NCBI RefSeq assembly: GCF_900100855.1
Contig: NZ_FNCB01000017.1
Location: 1 to 50,333, forward strand
Length of the DNA: 50,333 nt
From: Idiomarina zobellii
GTDB taxonomy: Bacteria > Pseudomonadota > Gammaproteobacteria > Enterobacterales > Alteromonadaceae
Direction: 5' to 3'
Positions within the stretch are counted from its first letter, which is position 1, and each line of letters starts with the position of its first letter. Both the position numbers and the translations under genes were made by a program. This document shows positions 34,281-44,664 of this stretch, piece by piece. Below the pieces are notes generated by a model. It saw only the letters and a program-made list of their open reading frames with translations. It ran no database searches and was not told where the DNA came from.

Positions 34281-35306
34281 ATGCAGTACCAGACACAACA
34301 GTCACACACCGTCGCCATTATTGGAGCCAGCGGCTATGTTGGCGCCGAACTCTCACGGTTAATACAGAAGCACTCAGCTCTAAAGCTGTTTGGCTGCTAC
34401 GTGTCTGAGCATAGCAGTGATGCAGGCACCTTGCTCGGCGATTTACATCCGCAATATGCACATTCTTTAGCTGCACCTTTGCAGCCCTTGTCGAGCGCTG
34501 CTAAAGCGGCGATTATTGAACAAGCGGACACGGTATTTTTATGCACGGATCATGCGGTTAGTGTGGCATTGGCACCCGATTTTTTGCAGGCGGGGCTTAA
34601 AGTTATCGACTTGTCTGGTGGGTTTCGGCTGCACGATGTAAACCAGTATTCCGAATTTTATGGCTTTGAGCACAAGCACACCGACTGGTTAGACAGAGCG
34701 GTGTATGGTCTGGCTGAGTGGCACGCTGCGGATATTACAACCGCACAGCTGGTTGCGGTGCCCGGCTGTTATCCAACTGCTGCATTAATGGCGCTGCTTC
34801 CGCTAAAACAAAAAGCGTTGCTTACCGACAAAAAAGTGATTGTAAATGCGGTATCTGGTGTTACCGGGGCAGGACGTAAAGCATCACTGACCAGTCACGG
34901 TGCTGAGTTATCGCTACAAGCTTACGGACTCTTTGGTCACAGGCACACACCGGAAATAGCTCAACAGCTGCAACAAGAGGTGCTTTTCACGCCGCATTTA
35001 GCAAACTTCCCGAGAGGCATCTTAGCAACCGTTTATGCAACCTTGAATGACACGGTGACTGACGATGACCTTGCCAACGCTTATCAGTGCTATGCGAATA
35101 CACCTTTGGTACGGGCGAAAAGTCAAAGCCGCCCCGCTATTAAGGACGTGGTGCAGCAGCCATTTGTGGATATTGGCTGGCACCGGCAGGGTAACCAACT
35201 CATTGTGCTGTCGGCAATTGATAACTTACTGAAAGGCGCGGCGAGTCAGGCTATTCAGTGCATTAATCTGCAACAGGGGCTGCCGGTTGAGGAGGGCTTG
35301 CTATGA
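34281..35306 (+). CDS. argC: N-acetyl-gamma-glutamyl-phosphate reductase
   Basis: ArgC reduces N-acetylglutamyl phosphate to the semialdehyde with NADPH. It has 341 residues, with an N-terminal Rossmann motif AIIGASGYVGAELSRLI and the active-site cysteine in VPGCYPTAALMALLPL. HRHTPEI carries a conserved catalytic His. It is first in the argCBFGH(A) operon and overlaps argB by four bases. Confidence 0.95.
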   Translation: MQYQTQQSHTVAIIGASGYVGAELSRLIQKHSALKLFGCYVSEHSSDAGTLLGDLHPQYAHSLAAPLQPLSSAAKAAIIEQADTVFLCTDHAVSVALAPDFLQAGLKVIDLSGGFRLHDVNQYSEFYGFEHKHTDWLDRAVYGLAEWHAADITTAQLVAVPGCYPTAALMALLPLKQKALLTDKKVIVNAVSGVTGAGRKASLTSHGAELSLQAYGLFGHRHTPEIAQQLQQEVLFTPHLANFPRGILATVYATLNDTVTDDDLANAYQCYANTPLVRAKSQSRPAIKDVVQQPFVDIGWHRQGNQLIVLSAIDNLLKGAASQAIQCINLQQGLPVEEGLL

Positions 35307-36040
35307 AAGTCATAAAACTCGGTGGCAGCCTGTTAGAACAACCGGAAGCTTTAAGTGCGTTGTTTCAGTCACTGCAACAAAACGATGATGACATTGTGCT
35401 CGTGCACGGCGGCGGAGCGCTGGTACAACAGTGGTTGACAACGGCCGGTTTACAGAGTGAAAAGGTGAATGGTTTAAGAGTCAGCCCTGAGCAACACATG
35501 CTCTATATAGTTGGTGGTCTGGCGGGTGCGGCCAATAAAACCTTAATGAAACAAGCTATTACCGCAGGTTTAAAACCTATTGGTTTGACGCTTTATGAAG
35601 CGGGCGTTCTTTGTGCTAAACAGTCTGAAAACTTAGGTCAGGTTGGCGTCTGTCAGACTTCGGAAGCTACGCCCGGACTGTTGGCCGACTTACTGATGCA
35701 TGGCTACCTACCCATTATCAGCTCTATCGGCTTTGGCGAAAACGGCGACTGGTTCAATGTGAATGCCGACGACGCCGCTGTGGCCGTCGCTGCCACCTAC
35801 AATGCCGACTTGTTGTTTATTACCGACGTTGAAGCGGTGTTGGACGGCACTGGAACCCCTTTAAGCCATCTCAATTCAGAGTCTATTCAGCAACTTACCC
35901 AGGCGGGAGTGATTAAAGACGGCATGGAGGTAAAAGTTCGCGGGGCGTTAAGCGCCGCAAAACGCTTACGACGATGTGTGCGAATTGGCAGTTGGAATGT
36001 AATGAATAACCCCTTTTCAGGCACACAGATTAGTGAGTAA
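35303..36040 (+). CDS. argB: acetylglutamate kinase
   Basis: ArgB phosphorylates N-acetylglutamate. The 245-residue size is of the short, E. coli-like form (258), which lacks the N-terminal helix tied to arginine feedback inhibition. Motifs are VIKLGGSLLE, VLVHGGGALV, FNVNADDAAVAVA and LLFITDVEAVLDG, and GMEVKVRGALSA binds the nucleotide. The start overlaps argC (ATGA); argF follows after two bases. Confidence 0.95.
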   Translation: MKVIKLGGSLLEQPEALSALFQSLQQNDDDIVLVHGGGALVQQWLTTAGLQSEKVNGLRVSPEQHMLYIVGGLAGAANKTLMKQAITAGLKPIGLTLYEAGVLCAKQSENLGQVGVCQTSEATPGLLADLLMHGYLPIISSIGFGENGDWFNVNADDAAVAVAATYNADLLFITDVEAVLDGTGTPLSHLNSESIQQLTQAGVIKDGMEVKVRGALSAAKRLRRCVRIGSWNVMNNPFSGTQISE

Positions 36041-36042
36041 GT

Positions 36043-36993
36043 ATGATGAAACATTGTTTATCCGGGCTGGAGTTTTCTCCGGCTGACACGTTACAGTTAT
36101 TGGCGTTAGCGCAAGCGCAAAAAGCCTACCCCGAAAACTACCAACACACGCTGGCCGGCAAAAGCGTGGTTACCCTATTTGAAAAACCAAGCCTGCGCAC
36201 GCGACTGTCTTTTGATATTGGTTTGCAGAAATTAGGCGGTCATGCCGTGTACCTGAACGAGCAGGGGCAGGGTATGGGCGTACGGGAAACCGTCGCCGAT
36301 TACGCAAGAAACCTCTCCTGCTGGGCGGATGCCATTGTCGCCCGGGTGATGTCGCATAGCACCTTAGAAGAATTAGCGCAGCACGCATCAGTTCCTGTGG
36401 TGAACAGTCTGTGCGACTTGTTTCACCCCTGCCAGGCACTGGCGGACTTTCTAACTTTGCAGGAGCAGTACGGCAAGCTGAAGGGCTTGAAGTTAGTGTA
36501 CCTAGGTGACGGCAACAACGTGTCGCACTCGCTGATGCTAACCGCCGCCACAGTAGGCACCGATTGCACCATTATTTGCCCGAAAGGCTATGAGCCCGAT
36601 GCGGATCTTGTGGAAAAAGCGAAGACTTTGGCGAAGAAGAGCGGCGCCAACATTGTTGTAACGCATGATATTGCTGCGGTGGCAGGCGCCGACGCACTCT
36701 ACACCGACACCTGGGTGTCCATGGGGGATGACAAACCTCTGGATGAAGTACGCGAGATTTTCCACCCCTATCAAATTAACGCGCAGCTGGTTGAGCACAG
36801 TGGTGCCACTTCGGTGCTGCACTGCCAGCCGGCACACCGCGGCTATGAAATTACCTCCGATGTTATGGACGGCCCACTGTCGCGCTGTTTTCAGCAGGCT
36901 GAGAACCGGCTTTACGCACAAAACGCCTTATTAACCTTGTTATTAAACCCAACGGCAGCAGTACTGCCAGAATCTATGGAGAAAGCCTCATGA
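36043..36993 (+). CDS. argF: ornithine carbamoyltransferase
   Basis: ArgF makes citrulline from ornithine and carbamoyl phosphate. It has 316 residues. The carbamoyl-phosphate loop reads [13 protein letters not shown] rather than the common STRTR, and the ornithine loop reads HCQPAHRG (Cys261-Gln262-Pro263) where HCLP is usual. The SMG loop of true OTCases is present (DTWVSMGDD), and [12 protein letters not shown] is normal. These mixed features suggest OTCase with a divergent active site; an acetyl- or succinyl-ornithine enzyme is less likely because argE is present. It overlaps argG by four bases. Confidence 0.88.
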   Translation: MMKHCLSGLEFSPADTLQLLALAQAQKAYPENYQHTLAGKSVVTLFEKPSLRTRLSFDIGLQKLGGHAVYLNEQGQGMGVRETVADYARNLSCWADAIVARVMSHSTLEELAQHASVPVVNSLCDLFHPCQALADFLTLQEQYGKLKGLKLVYLGDGNNVSHSLMLTAATVGTDCTIICPKGYEPDADLVEKAKTLAKKSGANIVVTHDIAAVAGADALYTDTWVSMGDDKPLDEVREIFHPYQINAQLVEHSGATSVLHCQPAHRGYEITSDVMDGPLSRCFQQAENRLYAQNALLTLLLNPTAAVLPESMEKAS

Positions 36994-38201
36994 GTCACGT
37001 GAAGAAAGTTGTATTGGCCTATTCTGGCGGTCTGGACACCTCGGCCATTGTGCCCTGGTTAAAAGAAAATTATGGCTGTGAAGTGGTGGCTTTTGTGGCT
37101 GATGTTGGCCAGGGCGCCGAAGAGCTGGAAGGCGTGGAAGAAAAAGCCAAAGCGTCCGGTGCGTCCGAATGCCACGTGGTTGATTTAAAAGACGAGTTTG
37201 TGAAGAGCTACGTGTACCCAACACTCAAAACCGGAGCCATTTACGAAGGCACCTATTTGCTGGGTACGGCCATGGCGCGTCCGATTATTGCCAAAGCGCA
37301 AGTTGAGGTGGCCCGTAAAGTGGGTGCGGATGCGCTGGCGCACGGTTGTACCGGTAAAGGGAATGATCAGGTCCGCTTTGAGTCCTGCTACGCCGCTTTA
37401 GCTCCTGACTTACACGTGATAGCTCCGTGGCGCGAGTGGGAGCTGAGCAGCCGCGAGTCTCTGTTGGGTTATTTGGCGGAGCGGGATATCCCGTGCTCGG
37501 CGTCAGCCACCAAAATCTACAGCCGTGATGCCAACGCCTGGCATATTTCGCACGAAGGCGGCGAACTGGAATACCCCTGGTGTGAGCCAACGGATAAAGT
37601 CTGGACCATGACGACATCGCCCGAGCAGGCACCGGATAAACCGGAGTATGTTTCCGTTAAGGTCAAAAATGGTGAAATTACGGCGGTGAATGACAAGGCG
37701 CTGTCGCCTTTTGAATGCCTGGATGTGTTGAATGACATTGCCGCGAAACATGGTGTCGGGCGCGTGGATATTGTGGAAAACCGTTTAGTGGGCATGAAAA
37801 GCCGCGGCTGCTACGAAACCCCTGGCGGCACCGTCATGATGGTGGCCTTGCAGGCTATTGACGAGCTGGTATTGGATAAAACCAGCCGCAGCTGGAAAGC
37901 GCAGTTGAGCGAGCAGTTCGCCCAGCTGTTGTATGACGGACGCTGGTTTACCCCATTGCAGCAGTCGGTCATGAGCGCGGCACAATCACTGTGCTCGACC
38001 GCCAGCGGCGACGTGGTGCTGAAGCTCTATAAAGGCTCAGTGACTGCGGTTCAGAAACGTTCTCCGAATAGCTTATACAGCGAAGACTTTGCGACTTTTG
38101 GTGCGGACGAAGTCTATAACCAGGCGCACGCCGAAGGCTTTATTCGGTTGTTCTCCCTTCCTAGCCGGATAGCGGCGTTACAGAAGCAACAAAAGGGGTA
38201 G
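36990..38201 (+). CDS. argG: argininosuccinate synthase
   Basis: ArgG joins citrulline and aspartate using ATP. The 403-residue size fits the common short type. The ATP loop is [31 protein letters not shown] and APWREWEL are family signatures. It is translationally coupled to argF and four bases or fewer from argH, so the block is a tight operon. Confidence 0.96.
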   Translation: MSHVKKVVLAYSGGLDTSAIVPWLKENYGCEVVAFVADVGQGAEELEGVEEKAKASGASECHVVDLKDEFVKSYVYPTLKTGAIYEGTYLLGTAMARPIIAKAQVEVARKVGADALAHGCTGKGNDQVRFESCYAALAPDLHVIAPWREWELSSRESLLGYLAERDIPCSASATKIYSRDANAWHISHEGGELEYPWCEPTDKVWTMTTSPEQAPDKPEYVSVKVKNGEITAVNDKALSPFECLDVLNDIAAKHGVGRVDIVENRLVGMKSRGCYETPGGTVMMVALQAIDELVLDKTSRSWKAQLSEQFAQLLYDGRWFTPLQQSVMSAAQSLCSTASGDVVLKLYKGSVTAVQKRSPNSLYSEDFATFGADEVYNQAHAEGFIRLFSLPSRIAALQKQQKG

Positions 38202-38204
38202 ATT

Positions 38205-40067
38205 ATGGCGCTATGGGGTGGACGTTTTGCGGCAGGACCCGATGCCGCGTTTCAGCAGTTTAATGACTCGCTGCCTTTTGACTATGTGTTAGCTGAGCAG
38301 GATATCACCGGCTCTAAAGCCTGGGCGAATGCGTTGCACAAGGTTGGCGTACTGAACAGTGATGAATGTCAGCAGTTACAGCAGGCATTGAATGAACTGC
38401 TCAGTGAGGTGCGAGAAGACCCTGCGGCAGTCGCGGTGGGCGGCGATGAGGATATTCATTCTTTTGTGGAAGCGGCACTGATAGCCAAAGTAGGTGATTT
38501 AGCCAAAAAGCTGCATACCGGGCGCAGCCGTAATGATCAGGTTGCTACGGATTTACGCTTGTGGTGCCGTGAGCAGGCCGGAGCTCTGCAACAGTCGTTA
38601 AAGCAGACTCAGCAGGCATTGCTGGATCTGGCGCAACGTGAAAAAGACACGGTCATACCCGGTTACACACACCTGCAACGGGCGCAACCGGTTTTGCTGG
38701 CGCACTGGTGCCTGGCCTATGTGGAAATGCTGCAACGTGATAGTGGGCGCTTACAAGACGCCACTGATCGGCTCAATAAAAGCCCTTTAGGTTGCGGAGC
38801 TTTGGCGGGTACGGCTTATGCAGTTGACCGCGAAGCCATTGCCAGCGAGTTGGGTTTTAGTGAAGCAACGCGCAACAGTCTGGACTCAGTATCTGACCGT
38901 GACTTTGTGGTGGAGCTGTTAAGCACCGCGTCGTTGTCGATGCTGCATTTGTCGCGCTTAGCGGAAGATTTAATTTTCTACAATTCAGGCGAAGCAGGCT
39001 TTATTGAGCTGGCCGATAATGTGACCTCGGGGTCTTCGCTCATGCCGCAGAAGAAAAATCCGGACGCGCTGGAGTTGGTGCGGGGTAAAAGTGGCCGGGT
39101 GGTGGGGGCGTTAACCGGCTTAATGATGACCTTAAAAGCGCTGCCATTGGCTTACAACAAAGACATGCAGGAGGACAAGGAAGGGCTGTTCGATGCTTTT
39201 ACCACCTGGCAGGCGTCACTGGCTATGGTGACTTCGACCCTGAATGGTCTGACGGTTAAGCATGAAGTCTGTCGCACAGCGGCGCAGGGCGGTTACGCGA
39301 ATGCGACGGAATTAGCGGATTATATGGTGTCCAAAGGTATTCCTTTCCGGCAAGCGCATCACAACGTCGGTGAACTGGTGCAACAGGCTATTCAGGCGAA
39401 AAAACCATTAGAGGATATGCCGCTGGAGGCGTTTCAGGCAGTGGCCCCGGTGATTGAGCAGGATGTTTATGACTGGCTGACGCTGGACGCTCTGCTGGAA
39501 AAACGTTGCGCGCTGGGCGGTACCTCGCCGCAACGGGTGAATGAAGCTTTAAAAGCGACACAGCAGCAACAGCAGATTCAGGTGCGTGACGCCAACTTAG
39601 GGGATATTGGTGCCATTTTAGATTTAGTTCAGCACTGGGCCGGAGCCGGCGAGAACCTGCCACGAGCTAAAGATGACATTGTGCATTCTATTAACGAATT
39701 TGCGGTGACCGAAGTGAACGGCAAGGTCATGGGCTGTGCGTCTTTGTATATCTACACCACGGGCTTAGCGGAAATTCGTTCGCTGGGTGTTAATCCAAAA
39801 ACCGAGGTGCGTGGTCAGGGTCGTATGCTGGTGGCTTACTTACTGAAAAAAGCCCGTTTGTTGCAGCTAAACCGGGTGATTGTACTGACCCGGGTGCCGG
39901 ACTTTTTTGAGCAGCAGGGTTTTGACCATTGCTCGAAAGACACCTTACCGGAAAAGGTCATGAAGGACTGTGAGATTTGCCCAAGGCTGGCCAACTGCGA
40001 CGAGCTGGCCATGGAATACCACCTTGAGCAGCCAAACGAACAGTTAATTTTTCGCTCGGCTTGTTAG
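38205..40067 (+). CDS. argH: argininosuccinate lyase fused to N-acetylglutamate synthase-type acetyltransferase
   Basis: A 620-residue fusion. Residues 1 to about 450 are argininosuccinate lyase with [16 protein letters not shown] and the signature loop [15 protein letters not shown]. After a short Gln-rich linker (TQQQQQ), residues about 458-620 form a GNAT domain ([37 protein letters not shown], with the acetyl-CoA loop). This arrangement, called argH(A), is known in Vibrio, Moritella, Alteromonas and relatives, where the tail supplies the first step of the pathway. So one protein would serve the first and last steps. A Cys-containing tail [14 protein letters not shown] is seen near the end. 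Confidence 0.94.
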   Translation: MALWGGRFAAGPDAAFQQFNDSLPFDYVLAEQDITGSKAWANALHKVGVLNSDECQQLQQALNELLSEVREDPAAVAVGGDEDIHSFVEAALIAKVGDLAKKLHTGRSRNDQVATDLRLWCREQAGALQQSLKQTQQALLDLAQREKDTVIPGYTHLQRAQPVLLAHWCLAYVEMLQRDSGRLQDATDRLNKSPLGCGALAGTAYAVDREAIASELGFSEATRNSLDSVSDRDFVVELLSTASLSMLHLSRLAEDLIFYNSGEAGFIELADNVTSGSSLMPQKKNPDALELVRGKSGRVVGALTGLMMTLKALPLAYNKDMQEDKEGLFDAFTTWQASLAMVTSTLNGLTVKHEVCRTAAQGGYANATELADYMVSKGIPFRQAHHNVGELVQQAIQAKKPLEDMPLEAFQAVAPVIEQDVYDWLTLDALLEKRCALGGTSPQRVNEALKATQQQQQIQVRDANLGDIGAILDLVQHWAGAGENLPRAKDDIVHSINEFAVTEVNGKVMGCASLYIYTTGLAEIRSLGVNPKTEVRGQGRMLVAYLLKKARLLQLNRVIVLTRVPDFFEQQGFDHCSKDTLPEKVMKDCEICPRLANCDELAMEYHLEQPNEQLIFRSAC

Positions 40068-40140
40068 TCAGGTTAGGGTTACTTATCCAACAAGTGCAAA
40101 GATCAAAAACTCGAGTTTTGGTTACAGAACCGTGAATATT

Positions 40141-40187
40141 TTGTGACACTTTTGTGTTGTCACAATGCTGTCATGCAAGCGTCTTAA
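40141..40187 (+). promoter_or_regulatory. inverted repeat and Pho-box-like site upstream of the lipoprotein/TonB receptor pair
   Basis: TTGTGACA (40141-40148) and TGTCACAA (40158-40165) are perfect inverted arms with a nine-base spacer. Directly after comes CTGTCAT (40168-40174), identical to a PHO-box half; the second half (GCGTCTT, four bases later) matches only weakly. The 171-base gap before the lipoprotein holds nothing else recognisable. Confidence 0.35.
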
Positions 40188-40238
40188 TCTGCTCCCGACT
40201 TAAATCACAACATGATATCAAGAAGTCGGGAGAACCCA

Positions 40239-41816
40239 ATGAAATTCAATACCTTATTTAAAATCTCTGCGGTAAGTGCAGCACTTTTCTTAGCGGGCTG
40301 TGGTGGCGATATCAACGTAACCCCAACTGTGAACAACGGCGGTGGTTCAAATGCAGGTGGCGACACAGGTGGTGACAGCGGCTCATCAAACCCGTGTGCG
40401 ACTTACGCAGACGTTCAGGGTGAGTATGACGGTCAAGACTGCTCTTATGACACTGACTTTGCCAGCGCAACGATTGAAATTACTGAAGACATTACGTTTG
40501 ATGAGCTACCGGATGGCGGTGTTCACGTGTTCGAAGGTGCTTTGCAGATTGGCGAAGACTGTGACACCACAACCGATTGTGAAATTAACCAAAATGGTCC
40601 GGTGATGACGGTTGAGCCAGGCGCTATCTTAGCCTTCACATCAGGTGAAGCGATTATTCAGGTTGCCCGAGGCGCTCAGTTGAACGCCATTGGTACGTTC
40701 GATAAGCCTATTAAATTTACCTCAGCAAATGAGTTTGACCGTTTAAACGTCTCCGGCGACGCCCCACGCTACGCGGACTGGGGCGGTATCATCATCAACG
40801 GTAATGGTGTTACCAACGAATGTACTGATGCTGAACGTGACGGTGGTACCTGTAACCGTGAATCGGAAGGTATTGTCAGCTTCTACGGCGGTAACGACAA
40901 CACTGACAACAGTGGCTCAATGAAGTACGCACAAATTTGGTACGCAGGCTCAGGCCCTCGTGACGGCGGTGATGGTGACGACTTGAACTCACTAACGTTG
41001 AACGCAGTAGGTTCAGGCTCTTCTTACGAATTCATTCACATTCATCAGGGTTTTGATGACGGCATCGAGTTTTTCGGTGGTGCGGCTGACCTGAAGCATA
41101 TTGTAGTAACCGATACTCAGGACGACTCAATTGATATGGATGCAGGCTGGCAGGGCCGAGCTCAGTTCATGTTCATTAAGCACGGCACAGTGACTGTTGA
41201 TGGTCAGACCAACTACATGGGTAACGGTGGTTTTGAGGCTGACGGTGAGAAAAACAATGGTCCGGACTACTCGCAAGCACCAACATCTGCACCGACTATC
41301 GCTAACGTGACTATTATCACTACCGACGGCACATCCGTACGTGATAACGACCCTTCAATCGCTACGAAATTTGACGATAACTTCCAGGGTCAAATGTACA
41401 ACGTACTGAAAATCAAAGAAAACGGTACGGCAGATGACGGCTGTGTCTTCTTCACGTCAGACGGTGAAGCGGGTGTTGATAACGGTGGCCTGGACTTCTA
41501 TAGCTCAGTACTGGCGTGTACTAACAACTTTGTGAACACCGGTGACAATACTTTCTCTGACGGCGAAACCTACACCCAGTGGTATCAAAACGACAGTGAG
41601 AATGAAATTCTGGATGGTTCAGCAACTGTGCTGAATGACGACGGCATTTCAACGGATATGTCTTCATCAATCACCATTGCAGCGGATGACTTAACCGCAC
41701 TGAACGATGACTTCTTTACCCCGGTTGATTTCATCGGTGCATTGTCTAACGACGACACCAGCTCTGAGTGGTATCAGTGGGTAGACAACGCAGTAACAGC
41801 TTCTGAGCAGGACTAA
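40239..41816 (+). CDS. surface/periplasmic lipoprotein, probable beta-helix fold
   Basis: A 525-residue lipoprotein. The signal peptide ends in the lipobox LAGC (Cys21), followed by GGD and then a low-complexity Gly/Ser/Asn linker (about 29-57). The rest is acidic, with repeated short strands such as GAQLNAIGTFDKPIKFTS, WGGIIINGNG and HIHQGFDDGIEFFGGAADLKHIVV, a pattern of right-handed parallel beta-helices. ATG 40239 is chosen for its signal peptide; an in-frame ATG at 40212 is less suitable. It precedes a TonB-dependent receptor by 72 bases, so it may capture substrate for it. Substrate unknown; phosphate or a phosphorylated compound is one guess based on the upstream site. Confidence 0.8.
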   Translation: MKFNTLFKISAVSAALFLAGCGGDINVTPTVNNGGGSNAGGDTGGDSGSSNPCATYADVQGEYDGQDCSYDTDFASATIEITEDITFDELPDGGVHVFEGALQIGEDCDTTTDCEINQNGPVMTVEPGAILAFTSGEAIIQVARGAQLNAIGTFDKPIKFTSANEFDRLNVSGDAPRYADWGGIIINGNGVTNECTDAERDGGTCNRESEGIVSFYGGNDNTDNSGSMKYAQIWYAGSGPRDGGDGDDLNSLTLNAVGSGSSYEFIHIHQGFDDGIEFFGGAADLKHIVVTDTQDDSIDMDAGWQGRAQFMFIKHGTVTVDGQTNYMGNGGFEADGEKNNGPDYSQAPTSAPTIANVTIITTDGTSVRDNDPSIATKFDDNFQGQMYNVLKIKENGTADDGCVFFTSDGEAGVDNGGLDFYSSVLACTNNFVNTGDNTFSDGETYTQWYQNDSENEILDGSATVLNDDGISTDMSSSITIAADDLTALNDDFFTPVDFIGALSNDDTSSEWYQWVDNAVTASEQD

Positions 41817-41888
41817 GTTGAGTTACAGGTTAATGAATAGGCGCACATGAGTTGCGCCTATTTTCCGATTTTAGTGTAGGAGTTAGTT

Positions 41889-44594
41889 ATGAAAAACCAC
41901 TACAAACTCAAGCCTGTAGCGTTAGCGGTTAGCCTTGGTCTGGTTGCGACAAGCCCGGCAGCATTGGCACAACAAGCTGATGAAACTAACGTAGAACGTG
42001 AGTCAACTATTGAAGAAGTGGTGACTACCGGCAGTCGTTTGCAAGGAAGTGCGGCTGCAGTTGTTGAAGAGCGTAAAAATCAAGCTTTTGTGGCGGACAT
42101 TTTAGGCGCAGAACAGCTATCTCGCTCTGGTGACAGTGACGCTGCTTCAGCGCTGCGTCGAGTCACCGGTTTGACCCTTGTCGATGGTAAGTTCATCTAT
42201 GTTCGTGGTTTAGGTGAGCGTTACTCCAGTGCGCGCATCAACGGCGCTAGCATACCGAGCCCGGACTTAACGCGTAATGTGGTGCCGCTGGACATTATTC
42301 CATCGACCATTATTGAAAGCATGGCGGTACAAAAGGTATTTTCACCGTCGATGCCGGCGGCTTTTGGTGGCGGTAATATCGATATTCGCACGCGTTCATT
42401 GCCGAATGACTTTGTCTTTAATGTTGAAGCCGGTGTCGGTCTAAACAGTAATGCCGACGAAGGCTATACCTATAACCGCAACGACAGTGGCATTCCTGCG
42501 GGAATTCAGGACGCTATTGGTCGATACGAAGGCGATTTTAGCTTACGTAATATTATTAATACCGACGGCTTAACTGGCAGCGGTACTAGCGCGGGGGATC
42601 AGGCTCGTGCCATCAACGCGTCGCTGGCTAAGCAATTGCCGCGAGATATGGTGCTTCAGGAAGAGTCGTTAGACCCTAACTTTGATTTAAAAGCGACCTT
42701 GGGTAACAGCTTTGATGAGTCCTGGTTTGGCGGAACCTTTGGCGTATTGGCTGCTGCTTCCTACGACAATGACTGGGATGCATCAGAGCGTCGTAATGCC
42801 GTCATTAGTAACAACGCCGAAGCAGGCTGTTCAACGTCCTTAGAAACCGCGGAAGACGTTTCTAACTCGTGTTACAACACTTTGTCTGAAACCACTGTAA
42901 CCACAGAAACTGAACGTTTAAATGGTTTCTTAACGGCGGGCTATCAGCTCGACACTCACAACGTTAGCTATACCAAAATTTATCTGGAAGACTCAGAGGA
43001 CGAGTCAGAATTTGGTATTAAGCAAAGCCCGAACGGCAGTAACTTAAAAACCATTGCAGGAACGGGTATAGCTAACCGAGAGCATGAGTTTAAATATGAA
43101 GAGCGTGTTCTGGATGTTGACCAATTCCGCGGTCAGCACACCTTTATGGACTACTGGGGTGTTGGGTTTGACTGGCAGTACACAGAGTCAAAAGCGGAAA
43201 CGGACATTCCGACCGATGTGTCTTACCGTTTTGATGACATCTACAACACTGATGGAAGCTTCTCTGAGACTCGTGTAACGGGTGATGACAACCGGGCGAT
43301 TTTCCAGTTCGTTGACATGGAAGACAACGTGAAATCTTACGGTGGTAACTTCTCGCTCCCAATTATGTTGTCTGGTATTGAGCTGGAGCTGAAAGCGGGT
43401 TATGACTTTATGGATAAAGCTCGTTATTACAGCACCAGTCGCTTCAGTTTGGATAACGCCTCAGGTTCACGCCTGTCTGTGTTGGATGACTTGGACAATG
43501 TATTGGGTGTTACCGGTTATTTGACGGATGAGGTCATTGACGAAAACGATTTTCGTATTACCTTCCGTGAACCGGGCGCGCCAAATGCAGACGACTATTT
43601 AGCCGCTCAGAAAATTGATGCGTATTACGGTGAGTTCGACGCCATATTCGACAATACCTGGCGTGTCAGTGGTGGTATTCGCTACGAAGACTTTAAACAA
43701 GTGTCATTGGCGACCTCGAGCTTAATTTTCGACGAGCAGGATTTAAATAATTACTTTAATCCTCAGCGCGTTGTCGACAGTTCGATTTCCGAAGACGATA
43801 TTTATACTGCTTTGTCGCTGACCTACATGGCAAGTGATAATTACCAGCTTCGCTTTGGTTATGGTGAAACAGTCGTTCGCCCGGACTTGCGTGAAACGGT
43901 ACCTGTCGCTTACTACGACCCGGTTACAGACATTCGTACCTTTGGTACTGCTGGCCTGCAAAGTAGTGACTTGAAAAACTACGACGCTCGTTTCGAGTAC
44001 TATGCGGATAACGGAGATAACTACACCGTTGCAGCGTTTTATAAGGATATTTCGAACCCGATAGAGTCGGTACTTCGTGTCGGAGATGAAGACTACACAT
44101 TGACCTATGTTAACGGTGAGTCCGCTGAAGTCTACGGGGTTGAGTTTGAGTGGTTGCACGACTTAGGCTACCTGGCGAACGGCTTCTTCACCTCAGGTAA
44201 CTTAACCTGGAGTGACTCAGAAGCGTCGATTGACCCTGCGTTGGCGGGTAACTTAACCAACCCGACGAAGCGTATGACCGGACATTCAGAGTATGTCGCT
44301 AACTTCCAGTTAAACTACGATTCTGCTAACGGTGAGCACTCAACCTCGTTGGTTTACAACGTCTTTGGTGAACGCATTCTGGCAGCCGGTGTTGGTGGTC
44401 GTGATGACGCTTATGAGCAACCATTCCATTCACTGGACTTGGTTTACAATTACTACCCGAACTTCAACTCAAAGATTGGCTTAAAAGTGGAAAACTTGCT
44501 GGGTGAAGATCAGGAAGTGAACCAATCGGACATTTTAGTCCGTAGTAAAGAAGTAGGAACCGTCGTTAGCTTGAGTTACAGCTACGAGTTTTAA
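41889..44594 (+). CDS. TonB-dependent outer-membrane receptor
   Basis: A 901-residue receptor. The signal peptide ends near AALA, and the TonB box region is probably STIEEVVTTGSRL (about 38-50). The plug domain shows VADILGAEQLSRSGDSDAASALRRVTGLTL, IYVRGLGERYSS and AFGGGNIDIRT. A long beta barrel follows, ending VVSLSYSYEF with the terminal Phe. It takes up a scarce large ligand using TonB energy. It sits after the lipoprotein gene and before a strong terminator, so the two form one unit. Nothing shows a siderophore or vitamin role. Confidence 0.92.
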   Translation: MKNHYKLKPVALAVSLGLVATSPAALAQQADETNVERESTIEEVVTTGSRLQGSAAAVVEERKNQAFVADILGAEQLSRSGDSDAASALRRVTGLTLVDGKFIYVRGLGERYSSARINGASIPSPDLTRNVVPLDIIPSTIIESMAVQKVFSPSMPAAFGGGNIDIRTRSLPNDFVFNVEAGVGLNSNADEGYTYNRNDSGIPAGIQDAIGRYEGDFSLRNIINTDGLTGSGTSAGDQARAINASLAKQLPRDMVLQEESLDPNFDLKATLGNSFDESWFGGTFGVLAAASYDNDWDASERRNAVISNNAEAGCSTSLETAEDVSNSCYNTLSETTVTTETERLNGFLTAGYQLDTHNVSYTKIYLEDSEDESEFGIKQSPNGSNLKTIAGTGIANREHEFKYEERVLDVDQFRGQHTFMDYWGVGFDWQYTESKAETDIPTDVSYRFDDIYNTDGSFSETRVTGDDNRAIFQFVDMEDNVKSYGGNFSLPIMLSGIELELKAGYDFMDKARYYSTSRFSLDNASGSRLSVLDDLDNVLGVTGYLTDEVIDENDFRITFREPGAPNADDYLAAQKIDAYYGEFDAIFDNTWRVSGGIRYEDFKQVSLATSSLIFDEQDLNNYFNPQRVVDSSISEDDIYTALSLTYMASDNYQLRFGYGETVVRPDLRETVPVAYYDPVTDIRTFGTAGLQSSDLKNYDARFEYYADNGDNYTVAAFYKDISNPIESVLRVGDEDYTLTYVNGESAEVYGVEFEWLHDLGYLANGFFTSGNLTWSDSEASIDPALAGNLTNPTKRMTGHSEYVANFQLNYDSANGEHSTSLVYNVFGERILAAGVGGRDDAYEQPFHSLDLVYNYYPNFNSKIGLKVENLLGEDQEVNQSDILVRSKEVGTVVSLSYSYEF

Positions 44595-44631
44595 ACGAAG
44601 TAATCCCTGGTTGTTATTGTTGTAATTGCAC

Positions 44632-44658
44632 GCCACCTCATCTGAGGTGGCTTTTTTT
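44632..44658 (+). terminator. rho-independent terminator after the TonB receptor
   Basis: GCCACCTCA (44632-44640) and TGAGGTGGC (44643-44651) pair perfectly with a two-base spacer, followed by seven T. It stands between convergent genes. Confidence 0.92.
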
Positions 44659-44664
44659 ATGCGT

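Noticed and set aside
40212-40238. Upstream start for the lipoprotein
   Set aside because: It would put nine polar residues before a complete lipoprotein signal peptide; the ATG at 40239 has GGGAGA before it.
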